From positions 1 to 41,036 of the forward strand of contig NZ_CALUXO010000021.1 in the NCBI RefSeq assembly GCF_944324745.1: a DNA stretch of 41,036 nucleotides. The letters are read 5' to 3'. A program made the position numbers and the translations under genes. Below are positions 15,496 to 24,654 of the stretch, piece by piece. The DNA comes from an uncultured Thomasclavelia sp. Its GTDB lineage: Bacteria; Bacillota_I; Bacilli_A; Erysipelotrichales; Coprobacillaceae. Position 1 is the stretch's first letter. Each line of letters opens with the position of its first letter. The notes beneath the pieces are model-generated. The model did not search any database. It was given only the letters and a program-made list of their open reading frames with translations, and was not told where the DNA came from.

Positions 15496-16566
15496 ATGAC
15501 AAAAGTAGATATTATATCTGGTTTTTTAGGGGCTGGGAAAACAACCTTTATCAAAAAATTAATCAATGAAGTATATCAAGGACAACAAATTGTTTTAATT
15601 GAAAATGAATTTGGTGAAATTGGTATTGACGGAACTTTTATGAACAATGCCGGGATTGAAGTTACTGAAATCAACTCTGGATGTATTTGTTGCAGCCTAG
15701 TTGGTGATTTTGAAGCTTCATTAAAAGAAGTTTTAGATACTTATCATCCTGATCGAATTATTATCGAACCTTCAGGTGTTGGTAAATTATCCGACGTAAT
15801 CAAAGCGGTTGGTGATGTTCATAGTGATGAATTAGAACTTGATAACTATATTGCTGTTATTGATGCTAAAAAATGTCGTTTATATACGAAAAACTTTGGT
15901 GAATTCTTCAATAATCAAATCGAATATGCATCATTAATTATCTTAAGCCGTAGCCAAGATATTACTGAAATGCAATTAGATGAATGTATTAAAATCATTA
16001 AAGAACATAACGATAAAGCTAATATTATTACAACGCCATGGGATAAATTAACTAAAGACACTTTACTTCATGCTTTCAGTAATAGTGATAATTTACGTGA
16101 TGAACTATTAGCTGAACTTGATATTTGTCCTGAATGTGGTCATCACCATCATCATGACCACGAACATCATCATCACGATCATGAACATGAATGTTCTTGT
16201 GAACATCATCATCACGACCATGAACATGATCACGATCACGAATGTACTTGTGGCCATCATCATGATCATCACCATCATCATGCTGATGAAGTATTTACTA
16301 GCTGGGGAAAACAGACACCTAAAAAATATTCTAAAGAACAGCTAGAAGCAATCTTAAAAGACCTTAGTGAAAGTAAAGAATATGGAAATATTTTAAGAGC
16401 TAAAGGTTATGTTGATAGTGATAATGACAAGTGGTGGTATTTTGATTTAGTTCCTGGAGAATATGAAATTAGAACTGGTGATGCCGATTTTACTGGTAGA
16501 ATTTGTGTTATTGGTGAAAAACTAGACGAAGCAAAATTAGAAACATTATTTGAAGGAGAAGCCTAA
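15496..16566 (+). CDS. G3E family (COG0523/CobW) metallochaperone-like GTPase with a His/Cys-rich segment
   Basis: A 356-residue P-loop protein of the G3E family, which delivers metal ions to target proteins. Walker A is GFLGAGKTT (9-17) and the metal-binding CxCC is Cys63, Cys65 and Cys66 (SGCICCSLVG). Residues 211-262 are a strongly His/Asp/Glu-rich stretch with about 30 His and the Cys pairs CPEC, CSC and CTC, a likely metal store or sensor loop built from imperfect repeats. After it comes the CobW C-terminal domain with GNILRAKGYV and WWYFDLVPGEYEI. Odd: the guanine-specificity motif NKxD, expected at about 151-154 after LIIL, reads SRSQ, so GTP specificity may be lost. The stop overlaps the next gene's ATG by one base. 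Zn, Ni or Co are possible; the sequence does not decide. Confidence 0.9.
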   Translation: MTKVDIISGFLGAGKTTFIKKLINEVYQGQQIVLIENEFGEIGIDGTFMNNAGIEVTEINSGCICCSLVGDFEASLKEVLDTYHPDRIIIEPSGVGKLSDVIKAVGDVHSDELELDNYIAVIDAKKCRLYTKNFGEFFNNQIEYASLIILSRSQDITEMQLDECIKIIKEHNDKANIITTPWDKLTKDTLLHAFSNSDNLRDELLAELDICPECGHHHHHDHEHHHHDHEHECSCEHHHHDHEHDHDHECTCGHHHDHHHHHADEVFTSWGKQTPKKYSKEQLEAILKDLSESKEYGNILRAKGYVDSDNDKWWYFDLVPGEYEIRTGDADFTGRICVIGEKLDEAKLETLFEGEA

Positions 16567-17507
16567 TGAGCACTCGAGTTTATATTTTTGCGGGATTTTT
16601 AGATAGTGGAAAAACCACATTTATTAATGACACTTTAAGTAATCCTGATTTTTATCTAGGTGAAGATACTTTACTGGTCAGTTTTGAAGAAGGTGAAGTC
16701 CCATATGACATGCAAGTTTTAAAACGAGCAGCAACAACTTTAGTTACATTAGATCATGAAAATTATACTGCTAAAGATTTAGATGATTTAGTAACTAAGT
16801 ACCAACCAACTCAAATTTTAGTTGAAGCTAATGGGATGATGGATTTAAATGCTTTTGTTAAGGAAATCGTTCCTGAAAGCTGGAATGTTGTGCAGGTTTT
16901 GACTACTTTTGATACAACAACTTTTTCAATGTATGTAAATAACATGCGTTCTTTAGTTTATGGCCAAGTGGTATTTAGTGATTTAGTCATCTTTAATCGC
17001 TATGATCGTAATGTCAAAAAATCAAGTTTACGCAATAATATCAAAGCAATTAATTCTAATGCTCAGATTATCTATGAATTACCTGATGGTACTATTGATA
17101 CATTAAATACTGATGAAGAAATGCCTTTTGATATTTCTAAAGATCGAATTGAAGTTCTTGATCATGATTTTGGTATTTTCTGTATGGATATTATGGATCA
17201 TCCTAAAAAATATGAAGGAAAGACGATTAAGATCAAAGGAAAATTCATTGGACTTGATCGGGTTTTAGATAATGGCTTTGTCTTAGGTAGACAAGCAATG
17301 GTGTGCTGCGAACAGGATACATCATTAATAGGACTTATTTGTATTAGTCCATTAGCGAAAAAACTGATTCCTGATGAATGGGTCAGTGTCGAAGGAAAAA
17401 TTCAGGTTGAATATGATCCTGAATATCAAATGGACGTTCCTGTTTTACCAGTTGATAATCTTGAAGTAGTAAAACCGCTGGAAAATCCTTATGTAACTTT
17501 TGATTAA
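16566..17507 (+). CDS. Second G3E GTPase, apparently with a DUF1980/YcgQ-like C-terminal domain
   Basis: A 313-residue P-loop protein translationally coupled (TAATG) to the GTPase before it. Walker A is GFLDSGKTT (10-18). NRYD at 144-147 fits the NKxD position, so unlike its neighbour it keeps guanine recognition. The CxCC metal motif is absent. The C-terminal part (about 195-313) does not look like the CobW C-domain: it reads as an OB-like fold with GKTIKIKGKFIG, VMCCEQDTSLIGL, WVSVEGKIQV and a final NPYVTF, resembling the tail of TIGR03943/DUF1980 (YcgQ) proteins that pair with a YcgR-type permease. Known YcgQ/YcgR systems occur near G3E GTPases, so a metal-related role is likely. Two Cys (247-248) may bind metal. 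The domain match is from memory. Confidence 0.85.
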   Translation: MSTRVYIFAGFLDSGKTTFINDTLSNPDFYLGEDTLLVSFEEGEVPYDMQVLKRAATTLVTLDHENYTAKDLDDLVTKYQPTQILVEANGMMDLNAFVKEIVPESWNVVQVLTTFDTTTFSMYVNNMRSLVYGQVVFSDLVIFNRYDRNVKKSSLRNNIKAINSNAQIIYELPDGTIDTLNTDEEMPFDISKDRIEVLDHDFGIFCMDIMDHPKKYEGKTIKIKGKFIGLDRVLDNGFVLGRQAMVCCEQDTSLIGLICISPLAKKLIPDEWVSVEGKIQVEYDPEYQMDVPVLPVDNLEVVKPLENPYVTFD

Positions 17508-17512
17508 ACAAA

Positions 17513-17541
17513 AAAGGCTTTGGAAAAATCCCAAAGTCTTT
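17513..17541. terminator. Convergent terminator between the GTPase pair and birA
   Basis: AAAGGCTTTGG (17513-17523) pairs with CCAAAGTCTTT (17531-17541), one G-T pair, loop of 7; T and A runs flank both sides. Confidence 0.85.
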
Positions 17542-18236
17542 TATTTACTGTGAAGCGATATTTCGTTTACTAAAACATTATGTCTTTGATTATGATTATC
17601 AATAAAATCAACAGTACCATCTTCATTCAATTTCAAAAAGGTTACTAAACCATAATCTTGAAAATTAACTTTTTTGTCTTTTAAATAGGCAATATCATTA
17701 GCATAATCCAATATCTTATCATAACATCCCTGCTGATAAAGATTATAATAGATCTTAAAATAAGTTAACATCGTAATCATTAGCGGATAAATCGAATAAT
17801 CCTGTCCAGTTTTCATCTTCATTGAGGCAAAACTGCCACCAATAGAATTAACATTCAGGCCAATTCCAACTACAATTCCTTTTAAATCTGGCTGAAAAAC
17901 AGCTTCAACTAAAATCCCACAGATTTTCAAATCATCTACATAGACATCATTAGGCCATTTTATCTTTGCTTTAATATCAAAACGTTCTAATAAACCTACA
18001 ACACTGCAGGCAGCGATTTGGGTCATTTTTTGCAAATCTTGAGGATTTTTAAAATCTTTAACTAAAATACTCATTAATAAATCCTTACCGGCCTCACTTT
18101 GCCAAACATGACCATTTCTTCCTTTACCATTAGTTTGATAATTGCAACGAACCACACTTAAGTTGGTTAATTTATCCATATTTCTTTTAACATATTCATT
18201 TGTAGAATCAATTGTATCTAATTGAATATAACTCAT
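17541..18236 (-). CDS. birA: Biotin--[acetyl-CoA-carboxylase] ligase, monofunctional
   Basis: A 231-residue biotin protein ligase that makes biotinyl-AMP and transfers biotin to the Lys of AccB. The biotin/ATP loop is GKGRNGHVW (37-45) and the second motif is KWPNDVYV (93-100), with ICGILVEA and VGIGLNVN following. It begins directly with the catalytic domain (SYIQLDTIDSTNEY) and lacks the N-terminal winged helix of bifunctional BirA, so it cannot act as the biotin repressor. The target, AccB, is in this window at 40136-40600. GGGGTGG precedes the ATG, and a promoter with a perfect -10 lies upstream. Confidence 0.93.
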   Translation of the reverse strand: MSYIQLDTIDSTNEYVKRNMDKLTNLSVVRCNYQTNGKGRNGHVWQSEAGKDLLMSILVKDFKNPQDLQKMTQIAACSVVGLLERFDIKAKIKWPNDVYVDDLKICGILVEAVFQPDLKGIVVGIGLNVNSIGGSFASMKMKTGQDYSIYPLMITMLTYFKIYYNLYQQGCYDKILDYANDIAYLKDKKVNFQDYGLVTFLKLNEDGTVDFIDNHNQRHNVLVNEISLHSK

Positions 18237-18260
18237 AATACCACCCCATTGCTACTTTTT

Positions 18261-18289
18261 ATTATAATACAACCAAGGTGATTAAACAA
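18261..18289 (-). promoter_or_regulatory. Promoter of birA
   Basis: On the minus strand TTGTTT (18284-18289), a 17-base spacer and TATAAT (18261-18266). Confidence 0.75.
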
Positions 18290-18323
18290 ATAATTCACAA
18301 AAAATAACTAATAATTTTTTATT

Positions 18324-19263
<940 letters not shown>

Positions 19264-19274
19264 TAAATTTAAAT

Positions 19275-19339
19275 AAAATACCCAATTGGAATTGAACTTC
19301 TTATTAAACCAAGAAATTCCATTTCCTTTTGGGTATTTT
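19275..19339 (-). terminator. Possible long terminator hairpin after the DMT gene
   Basis: AAAATACCC (19275-19283) pairs with GGGTATTTT (19331-19339), with further pairing (GGAATT/AATTCC) inside the loop and a moderately T-rich flank on the minus strand. It overlaps the damaged 5' end of the GH1 pseudogene. Confidence 0.5.
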
Positions 19340-20207
19340 AATCTTTAATAACCATTCGTTTTCTTTGATAAATATAACTGGCGACAGCAGCTAGAATAAT
19401 AATCATATATCCAACAACACTGAAAACATCTGGAATTTGATTCAAGAAAACAAAACCTAAGATAGCTGCAAATAAAATTTGACTATAATCATAAATAGAA
19501 ATATCGCGTCCTGGAGCTTGATTATACGCCGCCGTAATTGAAAATTGACCACCTGCTGCCATGAATCCAGCCAAGATTAATATTAGTGTCTGTTGTAAGG
19601 TCATTGGCTGATAATTGAAAATCAAATATGGAACTACAACTAGACAAGAAAAACATGAAAAGAAAAAGACGATCTTTGGTCCTGACACTCCTTGTTTTCC
19701 TAATTGTCTAACACAAGTATAAGCTACTCCAGCGCCTAAAGCTCCTAAAACACCAATCAATGAATTAACATTATTAATAAAATTAACAGATGGTTTAATA
19801 ACAAATAAAGTCCCAATAAAAGCAATAATTATGGATATTTTCTGCATCGAATTGGCCTTTTCTTTTAAAAAGATAGCTGAACAGATAATTACAAAAAACG
19901 GTGATAATTTATTTAACATCGAAGCATCACTTACCAGTAAATGATCGACAGCATAAAAATTGCACAATATGCCCACTGTTCCAAAAAACGAGCGTAATAA
20001 TAACATTGGTAAATCTTTTTGCTGATATTTAAATCCCTGTTTGTTTTTAATTAAAATTCCAAAAGCAAAGATGGCCGCAATTAAGTTTCTAAAAAAACTC
20101 TTTTGAATTGATGGTAAATCACCAGCCATCCTAACAAAAACATTCATAGCTGCAAAAAAGAATGCCGCTAAAATAATATATATCATTCCCTTTTTAGTAT
20201 TATTCAT
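19338..20207 (-). CDS. EamA/DMT family exporter
   Basis: A 289-residue inner-membrane transporter with ten hydrophobic helices arranged as two EamA repeats (about 1-135 and 145-285). It opens MNNTKKGMIYIILAAFFFAA, with the family's FRNLIAAIFAF and LSPFFVIICSAIFLKEKA motifs in repeat one and ISIYDYSQILFAAILGFVFL in repeat two. Such proteins export small metabolites such as amino acids or nucleosides; the substrate is unknown. A TTG codon 4 codons upstream is part of the ribosome binding site GGAGG, so the ATG at 20207 is the start. Confidence 0.92.
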   Translation of the reverse strand: MNNTKKGMIYIILAAFFFAAMNVFVRMAGDLPSIQKSFFRNLIAAIFAFGILIKNKQGFKYQQKDLPMLLLRSFFGTVGILCNFYAVDHLLVSDASMLNKLSPFFVIICSAIFLKEKANSMQKISIIIAFIGTLFVIKPSVNFINNVNSLIGVLGALGAGVAYTCVRQLGKQGVSGPKIVFFFSCFSCLVVVPYLIFNYQPMTLQQTLILILAGFMAAGGQFSITAAYNQAPGRDISIYDYSQILFAAILGFVFLNQIPDVFSVVGYMIIILAAVASYIYQRKRMVIKD

Positions 20208-20227
20208 AAATTCCTCCAATAGTTGCC

Positions 20228-20255
20228 ATTATAATGAAATGCCATAATGAGTCAA
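20228..20255 (-). promoter_or_regulatory. Promoter of the DMT exporter gene
   Basis: On the minus strand TTGACT (20250-20255), a 16-base spacer and TATAAT (20228-20233), 20 bases before the start codon. Confidence 0.75.
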
Positions 20256-20357
20256 ACAATATGCTTGTTTCATTATTATAACTTAAAGCTATTTTTCACT
20301 ATAAAAATTTCTATCAAATTCTATCATTTACGCAATATTATTAATATTAAATAGACA

Positions 20358-20390
20358 TAAAAAAGTAGAAATAGAATTTTCTACTTCTAC
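20358..20390 (-). terminator. Terminator of the PLP enzyme gene
   Basis: GTAGAAATAGAA (20365-20376) pairs with TTCTACTTCTAC (20379-20390) with one mismatch; the minus strand continues with a T run. Confidence 0.8.
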
Positions 20391-20394
20391 TAAT

Positions 20395-21549
20395 TTATTG
20401 ATAAGCTTTATTTAAAGCTGAAACAAAATCATCAATTAATAACTGACTATCTTCTAACCCTAAATAAACTCGCAACTGACCAACAGCTAGCCCGCGCTGT
20501 TTTAATTCTTCAAGATTATTTCCTTTATATACTGGCATAATCAAACTTTCAAAACCACCCCAACTATAAGCCAGGGTAAAGTGCTTTAATGAATCAACAA
20601 ATTTTTCAATTATCACTGGTGTCGCCTCTTTTAAAACAACGCCAAATAAACTACCATATCCATTTAAATAACGACTTGCCAAATCTCGATCATTAATATA
20701 TGGATGATATAATTTTTCAATTTTAGGATGTGTTTTTAACATATCTAACATCTTAATAATTGTTTCATTTTGTGATTTTAAACGTACTGGTAAAGTTCTT
20801 AATCCTCTAATTGCCAGCCAGGCATTAATTGGAGTCATAGTTGCACCTAGTAAAATCGTTGCAAAATCATCAATTTTTTGCATTAAACTTTCATTAGTAA
20901 TCACCACACCGCCAACAATATCACTATGACCACCAATATATTTAGAGCAAGAATGGATTACAACATCAATACCATGATTTAACGGATTTTGCAATAATGG
21001 CGTTGCCCAAGTATTATCGATTACTGTATAGATTTCTTTTTCTTTAGCAACTCTGGCAATCAACTCTAAATCCAGCATTGCAAACTTTTGTGATGAAGGA
21101 CTCTCAAAATAAATCATTTTAGTATTTTCTTGAATATAATCAAAGATTTCTTTTGTTTCATTGACATCAATTTTTGTTGATTCCACTCCAAATTTAGATA
21201 ATTGCTGAATCAACTTAACACTAGAACCATATACAGTGTTAACAATAATAATATGGTCGTTTTGTTTAATTAAACTTAAAACAGTTCCCGAAATTGCTCC
21301 CATTCCTGAAGCAAATGCTCGAGCTTGTTGACCACCTTCCAATCTAGCCAGTTTATCTTCTAAAATTTTAATTGTTGGATTATCGCCACGTGTATAAGTG
21401 TATGCAAACTCGCTATTAGCATTAACATCTACATAATGTTGAAAATTTTTAAACTTAAAATTAGAAGTCTGTACTATTTCTGGTGCTATTGGATAATATT
21501 CAAAACTATTATCATCAATTTCTAAACAAATATTCTCATTTTCTTTCAT
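20395..21549 (-). CDS. Cys/Met metabolism PLP-dependent enzyme (cystathionine gamma-synthase/beta-lyase type)
   Basis: A 384-residue fold-type I PLP enzyme of the trans-sulfuration group. The PLP Lys is about Lys203 (HSCSKYIGGHSDIVGG), YTRGDNPT matches the family's YsRxxNPT phosphate-binding motif, NTVYGSS carries the PLP-stacking Tyr, and YFESPSSQ replaces the usual ESPTNP. Members make or split cystathionine, or release methanethiol or sulfide from Met/Cys; sequence alone does not decide which. AAAGGATC is 9 bases before ATG 21549; the ATG at 21555 is possible but very close to that site. It starts 68 bases after the end of the GH3 gene and may be co-transcribed with it. No S-box or T-box leader is visible. 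Confidence 0.9.
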   Translation of the reverse strand: MKENENICLEIDDNSFEYYPIAPEIVQTSNFKFKNFQHYVDVNANSEFAYTYTRGDNPTIKILEDKLARLEGGQQARAFASGMGAISGTVLSLIKQNDHIIIVNTVYGSSVKLIQQLSKFGVESTKIDVNETKEIFDYIQENTKMIYFESPSSQKFAMLDLELIARVAKEKEIYTVIDNTWATPLLQNPLNHGIDVVIHSCSKYIGGHSDIVGGVVITNESLMQKIDDFATILLGATMTPINAWLAIRGLRTLPVRLKSQNETIIKMLDMLKTHPKIEKLYHPYINDRDLASRYLNGYGSLFGVVLKEATPVIIEKFVDSLKHFTLAYSWGGFESLIMPVYKGNNLEELKQRGLAVGQLRVYLGLEDSQLLIDDFVSALNKAYQ

Positions 21550-21617
21550 TGCCATGATCCTTTCATATCTATTACCATTATTTTAACAAATAATTACTAT
21601 TTTAAAATATTAAAAAC

Positions 21618-23822
21618 TTATTTTTCTATGGTAAGGAGATATTCTTGATAATTTTGGCTATCTTGTCCTAGACAAATCATCACTTTCCCGGCTTCAACTG
21701 TAAAATTCATGAATTCATCCCAAATAGCAAAATCTTCATATGTTAGCTTTATTTGAACATTTACCTTTGCTAATTTAGGAACAAATACTTTTTTAAATCC
21801 TTTTAATTCCAAGATTCGAACTACTATCGATGCATTTAGATGTTTTAAATACACTTGGATGACATCACTACCATCGATATTGCTTAAATTACAGATATCT
21901 AGTGAGATTTCTAATCCATCTTTTTTTAATTTGGAAATACTAATTGTTTTAGGAATAGATATGTTTTGGTAGACAAAATCACTATAACTTAATCCATAGC
22001 CAAATGGTAAAAGTGGTCCTGGCTTCAAATCAACATAGTCTTTTTGAGCCCCATTATATTTATGATTATAATAACAAGGTAAGGCCCCTACATGCCGCGG
22101 CAACGAAACTGATAAATGGCCACTAGGATTGTAATCTCCAAATAACACATCACTAATCCCATCACCACCACGAGCTCCAGGATAAAAACTGGCAATAACC
22201 GCTTTAGAATATTTCAATACTTGATCTATTACGTGAGGTCGTCCTTGGATTAAAACAGTAACAATATTAGAATTAACTTTACTAACTTCTTGCAACAATT
22301 GATTTTGATAACCCTCTAATTCTAGAGAAGCTAGATCAATATTTTCACCACAATTCATCTCATTATATTCTTGAATTTTCAAAGCTCCATTATTTTCAAA
22401 ATCATTTTGATATAATCGCGTACTATTACCACCTAAGACCATAACAACTACATCGGCTTCTTTAGCTATTTTTAGTGTTTGATCTAAATCTTCAAATTGT
22501 TTAAGCCTTGTAGTACACCCAAGTGCAAACATCGGTGGTGTTTTAGTCTTTTTAGCAATTCCCTGTAAAACAGTGACAATATCGTCAGCTTCTTGATAAG
22601 CGGTATAATCGCCTAATTGGTTTAAATAATTATGAGCATTAGGACCAATAACTGCAATTTTTTTATCAGTTGCAATTGGTAGAATCCGATTCTCGTTTTT
22701 TAATAGTACTTGACATTCTCTAGCACATTCAAGTAATAAATCATCACTTTCAGGTAAAGGGATATTTTTTGATGGTTTAAATAAACCAAGTTTTTCTTTT
22801 AATTTTAAAACTCTAATAACCGCCTGATCCAATTCCTTCTCTTGCAAATATCCAGATTTAATAGCATCATCTAATTTTAAATACACTTGATCCCAGAGAC
22901 TTAAGTCAACACCGGCTTTTAATGCTTTACTTCCCATTAATAAAGGATTATCATTCATTAATAAAAGACGATCTAAAGCACAGCCATCTGCCATCACAAT
23001 TCCATTAAAACCATATTCTTTTCTTAAAATATCATTTAACAGGTACTGATTTATATGACAAGGAATTCCATCAATTTCATTGTAAGCTGCCATTACAGCA
23101 CTGGCATTAGCCATAACAGCCGCTTTTACAGGTGGTAAATGAATTTCTCTTAGCTCCCGCATTCCAATATTAGCAGCATCAGAATTATGTCCTCCAACTC
23201 CAGCACCTTGACCGCATAAATGCTTAACAACTATCCCAACACTGTGATTATCTTTTTGAAATCCGGTAACCCCCGCTTTTACCATCTGACTAGTTAAATA
23301 AGGATCTTCACTAAAGCATTCTTCACTACGTCCCCAGCGGGGATCTCTTAGCACATCAAATCCAGTAAATAAAGCAAGATTACCACCTTTAGCTGCTAAT
23401 TCCTGACTGACATTTTGACTCACCTGTTCCATTAACTCTATGTTCCAGGTCATTCCCATAGCTAATTGTGTTGGAAACACCGCACTTTTTAAAGCCATAT
23501 GGCCATGAACACATTCTTCACTAATTAATGCGGGAATATTAAAGCGTGAATGTTTTTTGATGTAATCTTGGATCATTGTAATTACTTTTTTACTATCTTC
23601 GCGACTGATTCCATTATTTTTATCAATCTGTGACCAGGCATCAGCGCGCATAATACCATAAATTGCTCCAACGCCACCGAATTCTTTAACATGTTTTTTA
23701 AATGTCTCAGTCAATTCATAATGATCAGCTACTTTTTCAAAACATTGCCAGCCATATAAATGCTGATTTAACTGGCCAACTTTTTCTTTTAATGTCATTT
23801 GTTTTACAATTTCTTCTACCAT
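21618..23822 (-). CDS. Glycoside hydrolase family 3 (beta-glucosidase type), intracellular
   Basis: A 734-residue GH3 enzyme with the TIM barrel (about 1-345), the alpha/beta sandwich (about 360-580) and a C-terminal fibronectin III-like domain (about 640-730). The nucleophile is Asp279 in GIVMADGCALDR, and Lys200-His201 in VKHLCGQG bind substrate, as does RDPRWGRSEECFSEDPYL. There is no signal peptide, so it acts in the cytoplasm on imported sugars. Usual activities are beta-glucosidase, beta-xylosidase or similar. It ends the mannosidase gene run: the RpiR gene is 17 bases upstream in the same direction. AGGAAGAT precedes the ATG. Confidence 0.93.
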   Translation of the reverse strand: MVEEIVKQMTLKEKVGQLNQHLYGWQCFEKVADHYELTETFKKHVKEFGGVGAIYGIMRADAWSQIDKNNGISREDSKKVITMIQDYIKKHSRFNIPALISEECVHGHMALKSAVFPTQLAMGMTWNIELMEQVSQNVSQELAAKGGNLALFTGFDVLRDPRWGRSEECFSEDPYLTSQMVKAGVTGFQKDNHSVGIVVKHLCGQGAGVGGHNSDAANIGMRELREIHLPPVKAAVMANASAVMAAYNEIDGIPCHINQYLLNDILRKEYGFNGIVMADGCALDRLLLMNDNPLLMGSKALKAGVDLSLWDQVYLKLDDAIKSGYLQEKELDQAVIRVLKLKEKLGLFKPSKNIPLPESDDLLLECARECQVLLKNENRILPIATDKKIAVIGPNAHNYLNQLGDYTAYQEADDIVTVLQGIAKKTKTPPMFALGCTTRLKQFEDLDQTLKIAKEADVVVMVLGGNSTRLYQNDFENNGALKIQEYNEMNCGENIDLASLELEGYQNQLLQEVSKVNSNIVTVLIQGRPHVIDQVLKYSKAVIASFYPGARGGDGISDVLFGDYNPSGHLSVSLPRHVGALPCYYNHKYNGAQKDYVDLKPGPLLPFGYGLSYSDFVYQNISIPKTISISKLKKDGLEISLDICNLSNIDGSDVIQVYLKHLNASIVVRILELKGFKKVFVPKLAKVNVQIKLTYEDFAIWDEFMNFTVEAGKVMICLGQDSQNYQEYLLTIEK

Positions 23823-23839
23823 ATCTATCTTCCTATTAA

Positions 23840-24601
23840 TTATAAATATTTTTTATTATATAAATACTGATTAACTAATTCTCTTAATAAATATTCGATT
23901 GCCAGATGAATATGCAACCGTGAATCAATATCATAACCTTCATCTTCACAAACCGAAACATTCATGACATAATCTGATAACTTGCCCATTGGTGATTGTT
24001 TTCGCTCAGTTATTAATAATATTTTACAGCCACTAAACTTAGCATTTTTTAAAACATCAAAAATCGCTTCAGTTTCCCCACTTCGTGATAAAACAATAAC
24101 AAAATCATCTTTCGTTAAATTATTAGCTTCTAAATATAAAAACCAACTATCATCGGGGTAGATTGTTCTTATTCCATATAAACTCAATTTTACTGCCAAT
24201 ATTTTGGCCACATATTTATTCATACCTGATGAACAGATAAGAACACTTTTGGCATTGACAATGTCTTTAATTGCCTCGTCAATATTTATGCTTTTTAGCA
24301 TAGTTATTGTATCTCGAATCTCTTTTTCCATCAGATCACAAATATCTTTATTAGTCTTTTCAGCGACAAATTCATCATGACGTTGATATAAAAGATCATA
24401 ACGAAAATCCATAAATGTTTTATAATTTAACTTTTTTACCATTCTAAATATCGTTGTTGTCGATACATTTAAAGCTTCAGCAAGTGAAGAGATTGTTAGA
24501 CTTGGTTCCAAATTTTCAAAAGTTAATAATTTTTGAAATGATTCAATTTCCAGTTCTGTTAAATTATTACCAAACTTTTGAAAATTTTTAATCAAACTCA
24601 T
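23840..24601 (-). CDS. RpiR/MurR family transcriptional regulator (HTH plus SIS domain)
   Basis: A 253-residue sugar-phosphate-responsive regulator. The N-terminal RpiR helix-turn-helix is at about 1-75 (TISSLAEALNVSTTTIFRMV) and the SIS sugar-isomerase-like sensor domain is at about 100-240 (SVLICSSGMNKYVAK, VIVLSRSGETEAI). It has the ribosome binding site AAAGGATGG 9 bases before ATG 24601; an ATG 7 codons upstream overlaps that site. Between GH38 and GH3 genes on the same strand, it most likely controls this mannoside/glycoside locus in response to a phosphorylated sugar. Confidence 0.92.
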   Translation of the reverse strand: MSLIKNFQKFGNNLTELEIESFQKLLTFENLEPSLTISSLAEALNVSTTTIFRMVKKLNYKTFMDFRYDLLYQRHDEFVAEKTNKDICDLMEKEIRDTITMLKSINIDEAIKDIVNAKSVLICSSGMNKYVAKILAVKLSLYGIRTIYPDDSWFLYLEANNLTKDDFVIVLSRSGETEAIFDVLKNAKFSGCKILLITERKQSPMGKLSDYVMNVSVCEDEGYDIDSRLHIHLAIEYLLRELVNQYLYNKKYL

Positions 24602-24627
24602 ATTACTGTACCATCCTTTCATGTGAA

Positions 24628-24654
24628 AATAGAGTAGAAAAAATCTACTCTATT
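24628..24654 (-). terminator. Hairpin between the GH38 and rpiR genes
   Basis: AATAGAGTAGA (24628-24638) pairs perfectly with TCTACTCTATT (24644-24654), loop of 5, followed on the minus strand by a short TTTT. It overlaps the end of the GH38 gene and may only partly stop transcription. Confidence 0.7.

Noticed and set aside
16118-16345. Open frame in a second plus frame over the His-rich segment (Ile/Met/Thr-rich product)
   Set aside because: It is the shifted reading of the His codon repeats (CAT/CAC) within the GTPase gene and has no ribosome binding site.
21550-21617. S-box or T-box riboswitch before the Cys/Met PLP gene
   Set aside because: The gap is only 68 bases and shows no such fold or conserved motif.
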